Source: Candidatus Saccharibacteria bacterium UBA5145
GTDB taxonomy: Bacteria; Patescibacteriota; Saccharimonadia; Saccharimonadales; UBA4665
NCBI GenBank assembly: GCA_002413865.1
Contig: DHXX01000010.1
Span: forward strand, 69,323 to 103,034
DNA length: 33,712 bases
Direction: 5' to 3'
The position numbers were made by a program, and so were the translations under genes. Of this stretch, positions 7,706 to 14,436 are shown piece by piece. The notes beneath the pieces were generated by a model. It saw only the letters and a program-made list of their open reading frames with translations, did not search any database and was not told the DNA's origin. Each line of letters opens with the position of its first letter. Positions within the stretch are counted from its first letter, which is position 1.

Positions 7706-7957
7706 ATGAATGATGACGCCATTGATGATTTAAAACAATTTATCGCGACGACCGTCGCGCAGCAATCTTCCGGTATTCGCGACGATCTGGCCAAGCTCGA
7801 CGGCAAGCTAAGCCATGCAGTAGCCACGTTAGACGGCAAGGTGGACGACTTAGCGGCCTTCATGGCGGAAGCGATTGATAACTTCGACCAAGCCGCCACC
7901 AAACGCTTCACCAACCACGAACACCGCATTACCAAGCTAGAATCCAAAACTACCTAA
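7706..7957 (+). CDS. Small coiled-coil protein
   Basis: 83 residues, predicted helical throughout: DDLKQFIATTVAQQ, then two similar stretches (AKLDGKLSHAVATLDGKVDD), and a C-terminal FTNHEHRITKLES heptad. No membrane segment. Proteins of this type (helical rods with LDGK repeats) are common and usually uncharacterised. Same size class as the gene at 5833 and similarly leaderless. It lies alone between repeats R3 and R4, a single-gene cassette. Confidence 0.6.
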   Translation: MNDDAIDDLKQFIATTVAQQSSGIRDDLAKLDGKLSHAVATLDGKVDDLAAFMAEAIDNFDQAATKRFTNHEHRITKLESKTT

Positions 7958-7980
7958 ATAACTAGGCCCGAGTTAATTGG

Positions 7981-8025
7981 GTCATGCAATCCAGTTAATG
8001 TGTTAGAGGACGGACCTCCGAGTCC
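7981..8025 (+). repeat. Array repeat R4
   Basis: Right arm well kept (TGTTAGAGGACGGACCTCC from 8001, then gagtcc); the upstream part (gtcatgcaatccagttaat) is divergent from the usual GTATCTGAATTCACAAAAA. It separates the convergent genes at 7957 and 8048. Confidence 0.7.
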
Positions 8026-8047
8026 TTTTTATCTGGCAGGCCTAGCC

Positions 8048-8842
8048 CTAGAGGGCGGCCGCTTCTTCCATCAAGTCGTCATAGTGTTCAGGGTCGGAAC
8101 GGTAGTAATTCTGCGCTAGAGCAATAAGTTCCCGCTTTCGCGCTTCGTTGCTATTTGGTAATAGAGCTGATAATTTAGCTTGGGCAATCAGCGCCTGTTG
8201 TACGGTTTCCGTGGCAACGGGTTTTCGAGCGATTAGCTGCGCCTTCGAACCGCATCCCGGCACTGCGCCCGTATAGTCCAGTTTCACCCGCTCATTAGGA
8301 CTCTTAAAAGAAATGACCCCCCAGCCAGCAGCTTTATACAGTGTTTTCAGCTCAGAGTGCTCAAACAAGGCAAAATTCGGCATTTCAGCCTGCTGGTCAG
8401 GCTCGGCCACGAAGGCGTTGATGATATTTAGGCCACCTGGTTTAGTGGCCTCCCGCATCTTGTGAATTACTTGGTAAGCCTCTGGTTTAGCAATCAGCTG
8501 TAATGTCCGGGTCGCAATAACGGCGTCAAACTCTTCCCGAAAGTTTAGGTCACGCATATCACCCTGTACCATCGTATTGGCCGTGGCCAGCCCACCGAGC
8601 GCCCCGATAATGCGGCGACCGTTCTCCAAGTAATCGGAATTTAGCTCAAGTGAATGCACTTTGTGCCCTTGAAAGGCGAGGTAGGTTCCATTGGTGCCCC
8701 GACCGGATCCGACGTCCAGAACGTATGAACCCCTTGCGAGCAGCGGCTCGGCATCTAAAACAACCCCATCGGGGCGGTCCGCAACTAACGGGGCGCCTTC
8801 GACGGTGGTTTGACCTTCAAAGCTGTGGGGGAAACTTATCAT
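8048..8842 (-). CDS. Class I SAM-dependent methyltransferase
   Basis: 264 residues, paralogue of 4987-5715. SAM motif I is VLDVGSGRGTNGTYLA, strand-2 acidic end HSLELNSDY, then FDAVIATRTLQLIAKPEAYQ. The C-terminal helix region QALIAQAKLSALLPNSNEAR, lost from the other copy, is present here, so this is the fuller form. DNA upstream (TGCTTAAAT then 7 bases to the ATG) and the 3' end (ggcggccgc...aagtcgt) match the paralogue, so gene plus promoter were duplicated together. Substrate unknown. It stands alone between repeats R4 and R5. Confidence 0.8.
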   Translation of the reverse strand: MISFPHSFEGQTTVEGAPLVADRPDGVVLDAEPLLARGSYVLDVGSGRGTNGTYLAFQGHKVHSLELNSDYLENGRRIIGALGGLATANTMVQGDMRDLNFREEFDAVIATRTLQLIAKPEAYQVIHKMREATKPGGLNIINAFVAEPDQQAEMPNFALFEHSELKTLYKAAGWGVISFKSPNERVKLDYTGAVPGCGSKAQLIARKPVATETVQQALIAQAKLSALLPNSNEARKRELIALAQNYYRSDPEHYDDLMEEAAAL

Positions 8843-8849
8843 CCTAGCT

Positions 8850-8858
8850 ATTTAAGCA
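8850..8858 (-). promoter_or_regulatory. Extended -10 promoter
   Basis: Minus-strand TGCTTAAAT, 7 bases (AGCTAGG), ATG at 8842. Same as at 5723-5731. Confidence 0.6.
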
Positions 8859-8940
8859 CATTTGTTATGAACTATAAATGATACCCCATTACGACCAAAC
8901 CCTATTTAAGAATTTTGGATCCTAGCCAGCATCAATTTCC

Positions 8941-8992
8941 GTAGCTGATTTCACAAAAAAATTAACCTGTCAGAGGGCGGACCTCCGGGTCC
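8941..8992 (+). repeat. Array repeat R5
   Basis: gtagctgatttcacaaaaaa, ttaacc, then TGTCAGAGGGCGGACCTCC and gggtcc. Clear full-length one-armed copy, between minus-strand genes at 8048 and 9043. Confidence 0.75.
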
Positions 8993-9042
8993 ACTAGTTC
9001 CTCGACAGGAATTTTGGATTGAAAGTTAAAAAGGTTAGGCGA

Positions 9043-9561
9043 TTACGTCTGGATAGCACGAAGGGTTGCTTCAAGGTCCATTATGTCTTCGGACTGGTCG
9101 GGTGCAGGCCCGTCCTTGTGCCACGATCCACCACTGAGAGTGACTTGATCGCCCGCTTCGGTGTTGCCTACGAGCCAGATACCAAAGTCTTCAATTTCAG
9201 ATGTAGGTTCATAGCTTGCCGCCACATAGTGCTTTCTAAGTAACGCCCATTTCCAATGCTCTGGCTCTTTAATTTCTGTGCCGAAACAAATGTAAGCTTG
9301 GGCATGTGTATTCTTCAGTTTTTCGCCGGACAGAATCTCTATGGGGACATCTTTAACTTGGCTACTGGTAACACGAAAAACTGGGTTTTCGTCACCATTC
9401 TCACCACCTCCAGACAACACCTCACCGTCCCCGTCTAGTGTAAACCGGAATACGGACTCGATACTGCGCAATGCTCCGTCGGATCGAGCTTTTAGATCAT
9501 CTAAATCAAAGTGCTGTTCTTCGGCCTTGATTGTTTCAGGTGTAGACATCTGCGACTCCAT
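9043..9561 (-). CDS. Hypothetical soluble protein
   Basis: 172 residues from the first ATG, or 168 from the ATG at 9549, which has GGAG 6 bases upstream and may be the true start. Acidic and mixed alpha/beta, without signal peptide or membrane segment. Notable stretches: FRFTLDGDGEVLSGGGENG, VPIEILSGEKL, WKWALLRKHYVAASY. No family recognised. It is divergent from the gene at 9721. Confidence 0.55.
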   Translation of the reverse strand: MESQMSTPETIKAEEQHFDLDDLKARSDGALRSIESVFRFTLDGDGEVLSGGGENGDENPVFRVTSSQVKDVPIEILSGEKLKNTHAQAYICFGTEIKEPEHWKWALLRKHYVAASYEPTSEIEDFGIWLVGNTEAGDQVTLSGGSWHKDGPAPDQSEDIMDLEATLRAIQT

Positions 9562-9720
9562 TTATTTAATACTGGACAGTATGCTCCCCACTTTCTAGTT
9601 TACAAAGAAATAGTTGGGGAGCTTGTAAAGCTTTAGCTGCGATAGCGTCTACAATGGCTCCAAACAGCATTTGCTTTACTTTATAGCGACTAAGTGAAAA
9701 ACTATTCAAAAGGAGTTGCC

Positions 9721-10857
9721 ATGAGCAATAGTACTGAAGCCAACCGAACGATTGATATTCAGGAATACGCCGCTAGGCTACCCGATTCCAAGCTCTTGGC
9801 GGGGCTTGGCCAGTCGGCCATATCTGGCGGCGACGCCTATTACGATGGTTGGTGGGATCAGCTACGACAAGAATCGGCCGACGGTAGTTTGCCGGTCGAT
9901 GCGGCAGTCGCGGCCTATTACAGTGTCATTCACCCCGTCGACACTGACCGGGCGAGCGAAGAACTAGGCCCCGAACAAGCCAGGCGTCTGACGGCGTGCG
10001 AAAAAGTGGTGAGCTTGAGTTGGGATCGGTTTGATCCACGCATCAGTGGTGTTTTGGCGGCTGATGCGATTGCTCTGCTTGGTCACCCCGATAATCCCCG
10101 CAATCTTAGCTATGCCGATGTACGTCTTGGCCTCCAGTTTACCGACCGCCGTGACGTCCAAAGCGTCTTTCCAGCCAACAAATTAATCATCGGCGACAAA
10201 GAGATTACCGACGAGTATCGGGCCCTCATGGCCGACCCGCGCAACCGGTCAATCGGTCAGCATAACTTTATTGATTCGAGCGATGTGAACCTAATGCAAA
10301 ACACGGCCCTCCTCCAAAAATTTGATCTTATCGATAGCGCACCAGACCTCAAAGCCCAGCGTCACCGTCTGATGGAAACTGCCCTCGCAACGGTGCTACC
10401 GGAGAATGTGGGCCAAAAGGATAACTATTTCGGGGCTGCCCATATTAACCCCCATGTCCTAGAGCTGTTGCCGGCGATGCACGTTCTGGATCATGATGCC
10501 ACTGAACTACGCATTAGAGAGTTTGCGTCGTTTAAGTATTTTGAGCCATTTAAAGATCTCCTCGTGCAAGCGCTGGCTGAAATTCGCAGCCCGATGGCGA
10601 TGGATAGTCTCAGCTTAAACGAGCAGGAGATGTGGAAACATCGAGCCGCCGCCGAAATCTATGAAACCCGCTGCCTAGCTGATGAGATCGCGGCCGCCCT
10701 CGCTCAGTCCCAAATTCGCGGTCGGTTAGTTGTGGCGAGTATGGTTGCCGGGCATCACGCCGACATGAAGGCCGAGCAGAGTCAACGAGACCTCGGCCGA
10801 TCAAAGAAACCAATCATAATAAGAGCCAGTCGTCGGTCGCGCGGCAATCCTACCTAG
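9721..10857 (+). CDS. Hypothetical soluble protein
   Basis: 378 residues. The ATG at 9721 is chosen because AAAAGGAG lies 5 bases upstream; the GTG at 9694 lies before that site. Mostly helical and hydrophilic with no membrane segment; the C-terminus is strongly basic (RDLGRSKKPIIIRASRRSRG), which may bind nucleic acid. Stretches such as WDRFDPRISGVLAADAIALL and FASFKYFEPFKDLLVQALAE look like a repeated-helix fold. I do not recognise a family. Repeat R6 begins 10 bases after the stop. Confidence 0.6.
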   Translation: MSNSTEANRTIDIQEYAARLPDSKLLAGLGQSAISGGDAYYDGWWDQLRQESADGSLPVDAAVAAYYSVIHPVDTDRASEELGPEQARRLTACEKVVSLSWDRFDPRISGVLAADAIALLGHPDNPRNLSYADVRLGLQFTDRRDVQSVFPANKLIIGDKEITDEYRALMADPRNRSIGQHNFIDSSDVNLMQNTALLQKFDLIDSAPDLKAQRHRLMETALATVLPENVGQKDNYFGAAHINPHVLELLPAMHVLDHDATELRIREFASFKYFEPFKDLLVQALAEIRSPMAMDSLSLNEQEMWKHRAAAEIYETRCLADEIAAALAQSQIRGRLVVASMVAGHHADMKAEQSQRDLGRSKKPIIIRASRRSRGNPT

Positions 10858-10867
10858 CGAAGCTTAC

Positions 10868-10974
10868 CTGTTAGAGGACGGACCTCTGGGTCCTAACAGA
10901 TGAAAAGCTAAAAACCGCGGTCCGTATCTGAATTCACAAAAACCCTATCTGTAAAAGGTTGAACCTCTGGGTCC
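10868..10974 (+). repeat. Array repeat R6, tandem copy
   Basis: Two units: TGTTAGAGGACGGACCTC-type at 10869-10893, then a full unit 10924-10974 with GTATCTGAATTCACAAAAA and CTGTAAAAGGTTGAACCTC. CTGTTAG (10868) and CTAACAG (10893-10899) form an inverted pair around the first unit. The linking text tgaaaagctaaaaaccg recurs in R3 and R7. Confidence 0.8.
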
Positions 10975-11049
10975 TAGGGAAATGCCTCAAGTCATTTCTG
11001 GCCCTCCGATTCGCTCATACTTAAGTCCCTCTGTTTTGAAGAGTTTTAT

Positions 11050-11058
11050 TGTTATGAT
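11050..11058 (+). promoter_or_regulatory. Extended -10 promoter, leaderless type
   Basis: TGTTATGAT ends 6 bases before the ATG at 11065; no ribosome binding site. Confidence 0.6.
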
Positions 11059-11064
11059 TATGGC

Positions 11065-11613
11065 ATGTTTAAGTTTTTAGGACTGCTGATGGTGCTAGTT
11101 AGCTGGGTTAGCGGCTTTTACCTAACCCGGAAATGGCGTGGTACACGGGCTATGTCTATCAGCGAACATGCGGCCAGTCATAAAAGTGCCGCCAAGCTAT
11201 TCACATTGGTACTCGTAGCCGGTGGTACCATTTTCTACGCCTGGCTAGTAGCCTGGTTTGTGCCGCACTTGAAGCTATCGGTTGGCTTTATAATTTTATT
11301 GTCAGTCACGATGGTAGCTCAGATGATTGCTGGAGTTATCCCCGATGCTAAAGGTTGGCAAAAAATAGTCCATCGCACGGCAGCTTACGGCATGGCCGTA
11401 TTGTACCTGCCACTCAGCTTTATTATTGTGACCGCGCCCGAAACGCCCAGCAATGCCCGGATAATTGGCATAGTCTGTCTGACGTACATGATTGGTGCAG
11501 GATTAGGATTCTTGACTATTAAACGGGCCCGGCCCCACTTTCTCATCGCCCAATCACTGTACATAGTCGCTTTCCAACTTATTATATTATCGGCTGCCTA
11601 CCTATCAGTCTAG
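11065..11613 (+). CDS. Multi-pass membrane protein
   Basis: 182 residues with about six hydrophobic segments: FLGLLMVLVSWVSGFYL, LFTLVLVAGGTIFYAWLVAW, FIILLSVTMVAQMIAGVIPD, AAYGMAVLYLPLSFIIV, IIGIVCLTYMIGAGLGFL and LYIVAFQLIILSAAYL. Architecture resembles DUF998-type proteins, but no motif is specific. The start is set by an extended -10 ending 6 bases upstream. It lies after R6 with no other signal. Confidence 0.65.
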   Translation: MFKFLGLLMVLVSWVSGFYLTRKWRGTRAMSISEHAASHKSAAKLFTLVLVAGGTIFYAWLVAWFVPHLKLSVGFIILLSVTMVAQMIAGVIPDAKGWQKIVHRTAAYGMAVLYLPLSFIIVTAPETPSNARIIGIVCLTYMIGAGLGFLTIKRARPHFLIAQSLYIVAFQLIILSAAYLSV

Positions 11614-11730
11614 TTGACAAGGCAATGACGGCCCTCCAACAAAATCTCTATATGACGGAGCACTGAGTGATTTGGCAAATTAGCCCTTTAAGTTATCGAG
11701 GTGGGTAGATTACGAGAGTGGTAAATATTG

Positions 11731-12003
11731 TCACTCCTCGGGACTGGCAGCCCTCTTCATAACTGATTCAACCGCCCTTAACGCGAAGACTGGGACCATG
11801 AGTTCTTCTTCAGGAGTTCGCTCGTGATATCTAACAGGTTCCAGGTCACCCGGATCCGGGATGATAATGATGCCCCCAAAGGGAAGGTTGCCAATCCAAT
11901 CACGAATGGGCAGTTGGTCGTCCCCAGCTTCGTCGCCAAGTACCCTTATGACCATCTCGTCAAACTCTTGATTGATTTGTCCTTCAGTCTTGCCACTTTT
12001 CAT
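11731..12003 (-). CDS. Hypothetical small acidic protein
   Basis: 90 residues starting MKSGKTEGQINQEFDEMV. The longer frame to 12051 is rejected because minus-strand TATAAT (12010-12015) ends 6 bases before the ATG at 12003 and would lie within it. Contains GNLPFGGIIIIPDPGDLEPV, then a charged helix. No family recognised. It is convergent with 11065 and preceded by R7. Confidence 0.55.
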   Translation of the reverse strand: MKSGKTEGQINQEFDEMVIRVLGDEAGDDQLPIRDWIGNLPFGGIIIIPDPGDLEPVRYHERTPEEELMVPVFALRAVESVMKRAASPEE

Positions 12004-12009
12004 ATCCCT

Positions 12010-12015
12010 ATTATA
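12010..12015 (-). promoter_or_regulatory. -10 box, leaderless type
   Basis: Minus-strand TATAAT, then AGGGAT, then the ATG at 12003. The purine-rich AGGG is also adjacent but too close for a normal ribosome binding site. Confidence 0.6.
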
Positions 12016-12070
12016 TAGTTCGCGCCTTCTGTGTAAAGATCCGTTTAACACCGTGTTCGGGGCGCGCCAT

Positions 12071-12175
12071 CTGTTAGAGGATGGACTTCCGGGTTATCGA
12101 GATAAAAGCTAAAAACTGCGGTCCGTATCTGGATTCACAAAAACCCTATCTGTAAAAGGTTGAACCTCTGGATCC
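12071..12175 (+). repeat. Array repeat R7, tandem copy
   Basis: First unit TGTTAGAGGATGGACTTCC at 12072, linker ataaaagctaaaaactg, second unit GTATCTGGATTCACAAAAA with CTGTAAAAGGTTGAACCTC and ggatcc. Same two-unit layout as R6. Confidence 0.8.
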
Positions 12176-12180
12176 CGAAA

Positions 12181-12213
12181 ATAAAACAGCCCCTTTGATC
12201 GGGGCTGTTTTAT
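12181..12213 (-). terminator. Intrinsic terminator
   Basis: Perfect 13-bp inverted repeat, ATAAAACAGCCCC (12181-12193) and GGGGCTGTTTTAT (12201-12213), 7-base loop. A/T-rich flanks make it work on both strands; it lies 14 bases after the stop of the minus-strand gene at 12227. Confidence 0.85.
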
Positions 12214-12226
12214 TCAATAATTGATA

Positions 12227-12805
12227 CTACTGTAGATTGACTTTGACGCCGCTGCTAAAGGCGCTGTCGTGCAATTCAGCCGTAACTGGTGTTTGGTCTT
12301 TTGGAATGTCATAGACAAGCACTCCATCAACACTGTTCCCAGGATTGATTTGGGCCAAGAACGAATCGCTATTATTGCTGAGGTACAGAGTAGCCGTAGA
12401 ATCTGACGAATACTCAACTTTATTGGCGTTCAGAAGTTTCTGATCGCTTTCGGAAAAGTACTGCTGCTTATCGCCTATATTTTTGACGGTAAGAGCCAAT
12501 AGGCAGTACTGGCCCTGAGCGCTTTTAGTAACGTAGCCACTAGTATCGCTGACGCTTGGTTGTCCGCATTTGACGCTGGCAACGGTGAATTCAAATTTGC
12601 CGTCACGAGCCACCTCGCCAATTTTTGGCAGAACGGCCGCTTTAGTCGAAGTCTTAGGCGTACTGGCGGTCTTAGTATTAGTGCTGTTTGTCTTGTTGCC
12701 ACCACCGGCCGCACTGCTAATCACGGCAATAGCGATAATCGCCAGTATTACGGTCATTATTTTGTGACGCCAGAACCAGTTACGCTTTTTGCCGTTTTCT
12801 GCCAT
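12227..12805 (-). CDS. DUF4352-type secreted/membrane-anchored protein
   Basis: 192 residues. Cytoplasmic basic head (KKRNWFWRHK), one membrane anchor (MTVILAIIAIAVISSAAGGG), a Thr/Lys/Ser-rich linker, then a beta domain with CLLALTVKNIGDKQQYFSES, the hallmark of DUF4352 (telokin-like, immunoglobulin-like) proteins, ending in GVLVYDIPKDQTPVTAELHD. Probably exposed outside the membrane; the family role is unknown, perhaps ligand or peptide binding. The start at 12805 is chosen over 12886 because AAGGAGGAG lies 7 bases upstream. Ends at a strong terminator. Sole gene between R7 and R8. Confidence 0.8.
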   Translation of the reverse strand: MAENGKKRNWFWRHKIMTVILAIIAIAVISSAAGGGNKTNSTNTKTASTPKTSTKAAVLPKIGEVARDGKFEFTVASVKCGQPSVSDTSGYVTKSAQGQYCLLALTVKNIGDKQQYFSESDQKLLNANKVEYSSDSTATLYLSNNSDSFLAQINPGNSVDGVLVYDIPKDQTPVTAELHDSAFSSGVKVNLQ

Positions 12806-13116
12806 TTGACTACTCCTCCTTAGTTGTGCGATTTGCACACTTAATATGAATGCTGTAAGTCTAGGATAATGACAAATATATAGCAATTATTCTGCAGCTC
12901 TAAAGTGTTAAATGATAATCCAAAGGTCTGCCCTCTAACAAACACATTTCGACTAGGCATACCATCATCTTAAAAGCCAGAACAGAAATCCGTATCTGAA
13001 TTCACAAAAAGTTAATCTGTTAGAGGACGGACCTCCGGGCCGAACCAGCTAAAAATCATATCACTTAGTTCAGAAGCGATAGATCGTTTCAATAAATATA
13101 GCTGGCCAGTGTATTA
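12806..13116. other. 311-bp intergenic region
   Basis: Contains the ribosome binding site of the gene at 12805, an AT-rich probable promoter region for it (12840-12900), and the two-armed repeat R8. No gene seen. Confidence 0.6.
12921..13041 (+). repeat. Array repeat R8, two-armed form
   Basis: Left arm 12924-12940 (AGGTCTGCCCTCTAACA) and right arm 13018-13034 (TGTTAGAGGACGGACCT) are inverted repeats with 15 of 17 bases paired. Between them is GTATCTGAATTCACAAAAA and gttaat. The sharpest palindromic copy; it stands at the 3' end of the NurA-HerA-Dam operon. Confidence 0.75.
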
Positions 13117-14436
13117 TTAGTTACTTTTAGATTCAAAGGAGTCTGCAAATATATGCAGTATACGAGCAGAAGGGTAAGTTGATAATGATGCTACTCCATT
13201 AGCCAGCTCAATCGGTAGAAGTGCTCCTTCAAAACGGCTACTTAGTATAGTGGGTAGTGTACTGAATATTCTATCGGACCCAATTAAATCATCTACCGTT
13301 GGATCAGGCGTAAAATTCCCAGTGGGGATACTTATAACCATATGGTGGTACTCGTCTACTTTAACGAATACTTTTGAGCCATAGTTCGTGTCAATCCCGT
13401 ACGCTGCACCTTCATCAGGTCGATGCTGTACTTCTTCTTTTATGAACTTATCGCCAGGAATAAATATGCTTCCAACTGGTGCATTGCGGTGACTCATATC
13501 TAGAAAATCAACGAATCGACCAGTCTTTTCTTGCCCCATAAGATGTACGGTTATTCCCTGACTTTTAGCAAAAGCAAAGAACCGTCGGATTGGAGCCACT
13601 AGTTTTGAGTACTGTGCTCGGATTGAAAGCGGTCCGTCCTTTATAAACAAACAGTCATTCAGTATCTCTTTATTACTTTGCCAATAGAGCCTTATGCCGG
13701 TAAACAAAAGCATTGTTTCATGAATTAGCATATATGAAGTACCCACCGTTTCGGGAGCAAATTCTTCAGCCATATCTTGGTGAAAACCTAGCATATCAGT
13801 TATGAGGAGCTCGCCCCCACATCTTGTACACGTGCCCTTGTCGGCATCGTAGGGCAATGTTGCGGCTTGACTAGGGCAGTGAGGGCATTGAAACGGCGGT
13901 ATGGCTTTTTCTTGTCCATCCCATTTTTCATACACTATCCATTTGAGTGTTTCAAGGGGCTCTCCATTAAGTGATGCATCTTTCATTGATTCAAATATTA
14001 CTTCCCTAACAGAATCAGATACGCTGACACCTGGTATGCGTACGTTCTTTAGAGGAAGTACAGTTGCGTGGTATAGGGCCGAGTTAGTCAAGATCTTCTT
14101 GAGAGCGAAGGGGTGCGGTGTATTTTTGTCAATCTTAGCAAGCGCTTTTTGGTCCAGCCTTAGTAGTGCTGTCTTGATGAATGACATTTCTTTTCTTGGT
14201 ACGGTGTCACCCTTTACGGTCTGTATTGATCCATCAACTCCGAATATAATTTGGAGAGGTTCATGATCATTAGGATACGGCTGCCATACAATTTCTTGGG
14301 ATGTGATGTCCTCGTCTTTTGTTGGCTGCTCAAAGCTACTACAGAGTTTATTGACTAACTCACTTTTGAGTACTTCTAGATGTCCGAGCTTGCTAGCTTT
14401 TTCACCAGGGAGTCTATTGCCCGACTGGTATGGCAT
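13117..14436 (-). CDS. NurA-domain nuclease with zinc-ribbon insert
   Basis: 439 residues. NurA-like motifs: FGVDGSIQT at about 65-73 (catalytic-type Asp followed by Gly-Ser) and FIKDGPLSI near 265 (the hhhDGPL motif). Between them a zinc ribbon is inserted: CPHC near 188 and CTRC near 205. NurA enzymes are Mn-dependent 5'-3' exonucleases/endonucleases that work with the HerA ATPase, which is encoded immediately upstream: its TAA is directly followed by this ATG. Together they should form a DNA-translocating nuclease. The AT-rich composition differs from the window ends, suggesting acquisition. Alternative: a different RNase H-like nuclease; the HerA pairing makes NurA more likely. Confidence 0.75.
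   Translation of the reverse strand: MPYQSGNRLPGEKASKLGHLEVLKSELVNKLCSSFEQPTKDEDITSQEIVWQPYPNDHEPLQIIFGVDGSIQTVKGDTVPRKEMSFIKTALLRLDQKALAKIDKNTPHPFALKKILTNSALYHATVLPLKNVRIPGVSVSDSVREVIFESMKDASLNGEPLETLKWIVYEKWDGQEKAIPPFQCPHCPSQAATLPYDADKGTCTRCGGELLITDMLGFHQDMAEEFAPETVGTSYMLIHETMLLFTGIRLYWQSNKEILNDCLFIKDGPLSIRAQYSKLVAPIRRFFAFAKSQGITVHLMGQEKTGRFVDFLDMSHRNAPVGSIFIPGDKFIKEEVQHRPDEGAAYGIDTNYGSKVFVKVDEYHHMVISIPTGNFTPDPTVDDLIGSDRIFSTLPTILSSRFEGALLPIELANGVASLSTYPSARILHIFADSFESKSN

Noticed and set aside
7546..13041. Array repeats as a mini-ykkC (guanidine-II) riboswitch, because of the ACGG in the hairpin loop
   Set aside because: The loop is five bases, varies to TTGAA in one subtype, copies lie between convergent genes, and tandem ACGR hairpins are not found.
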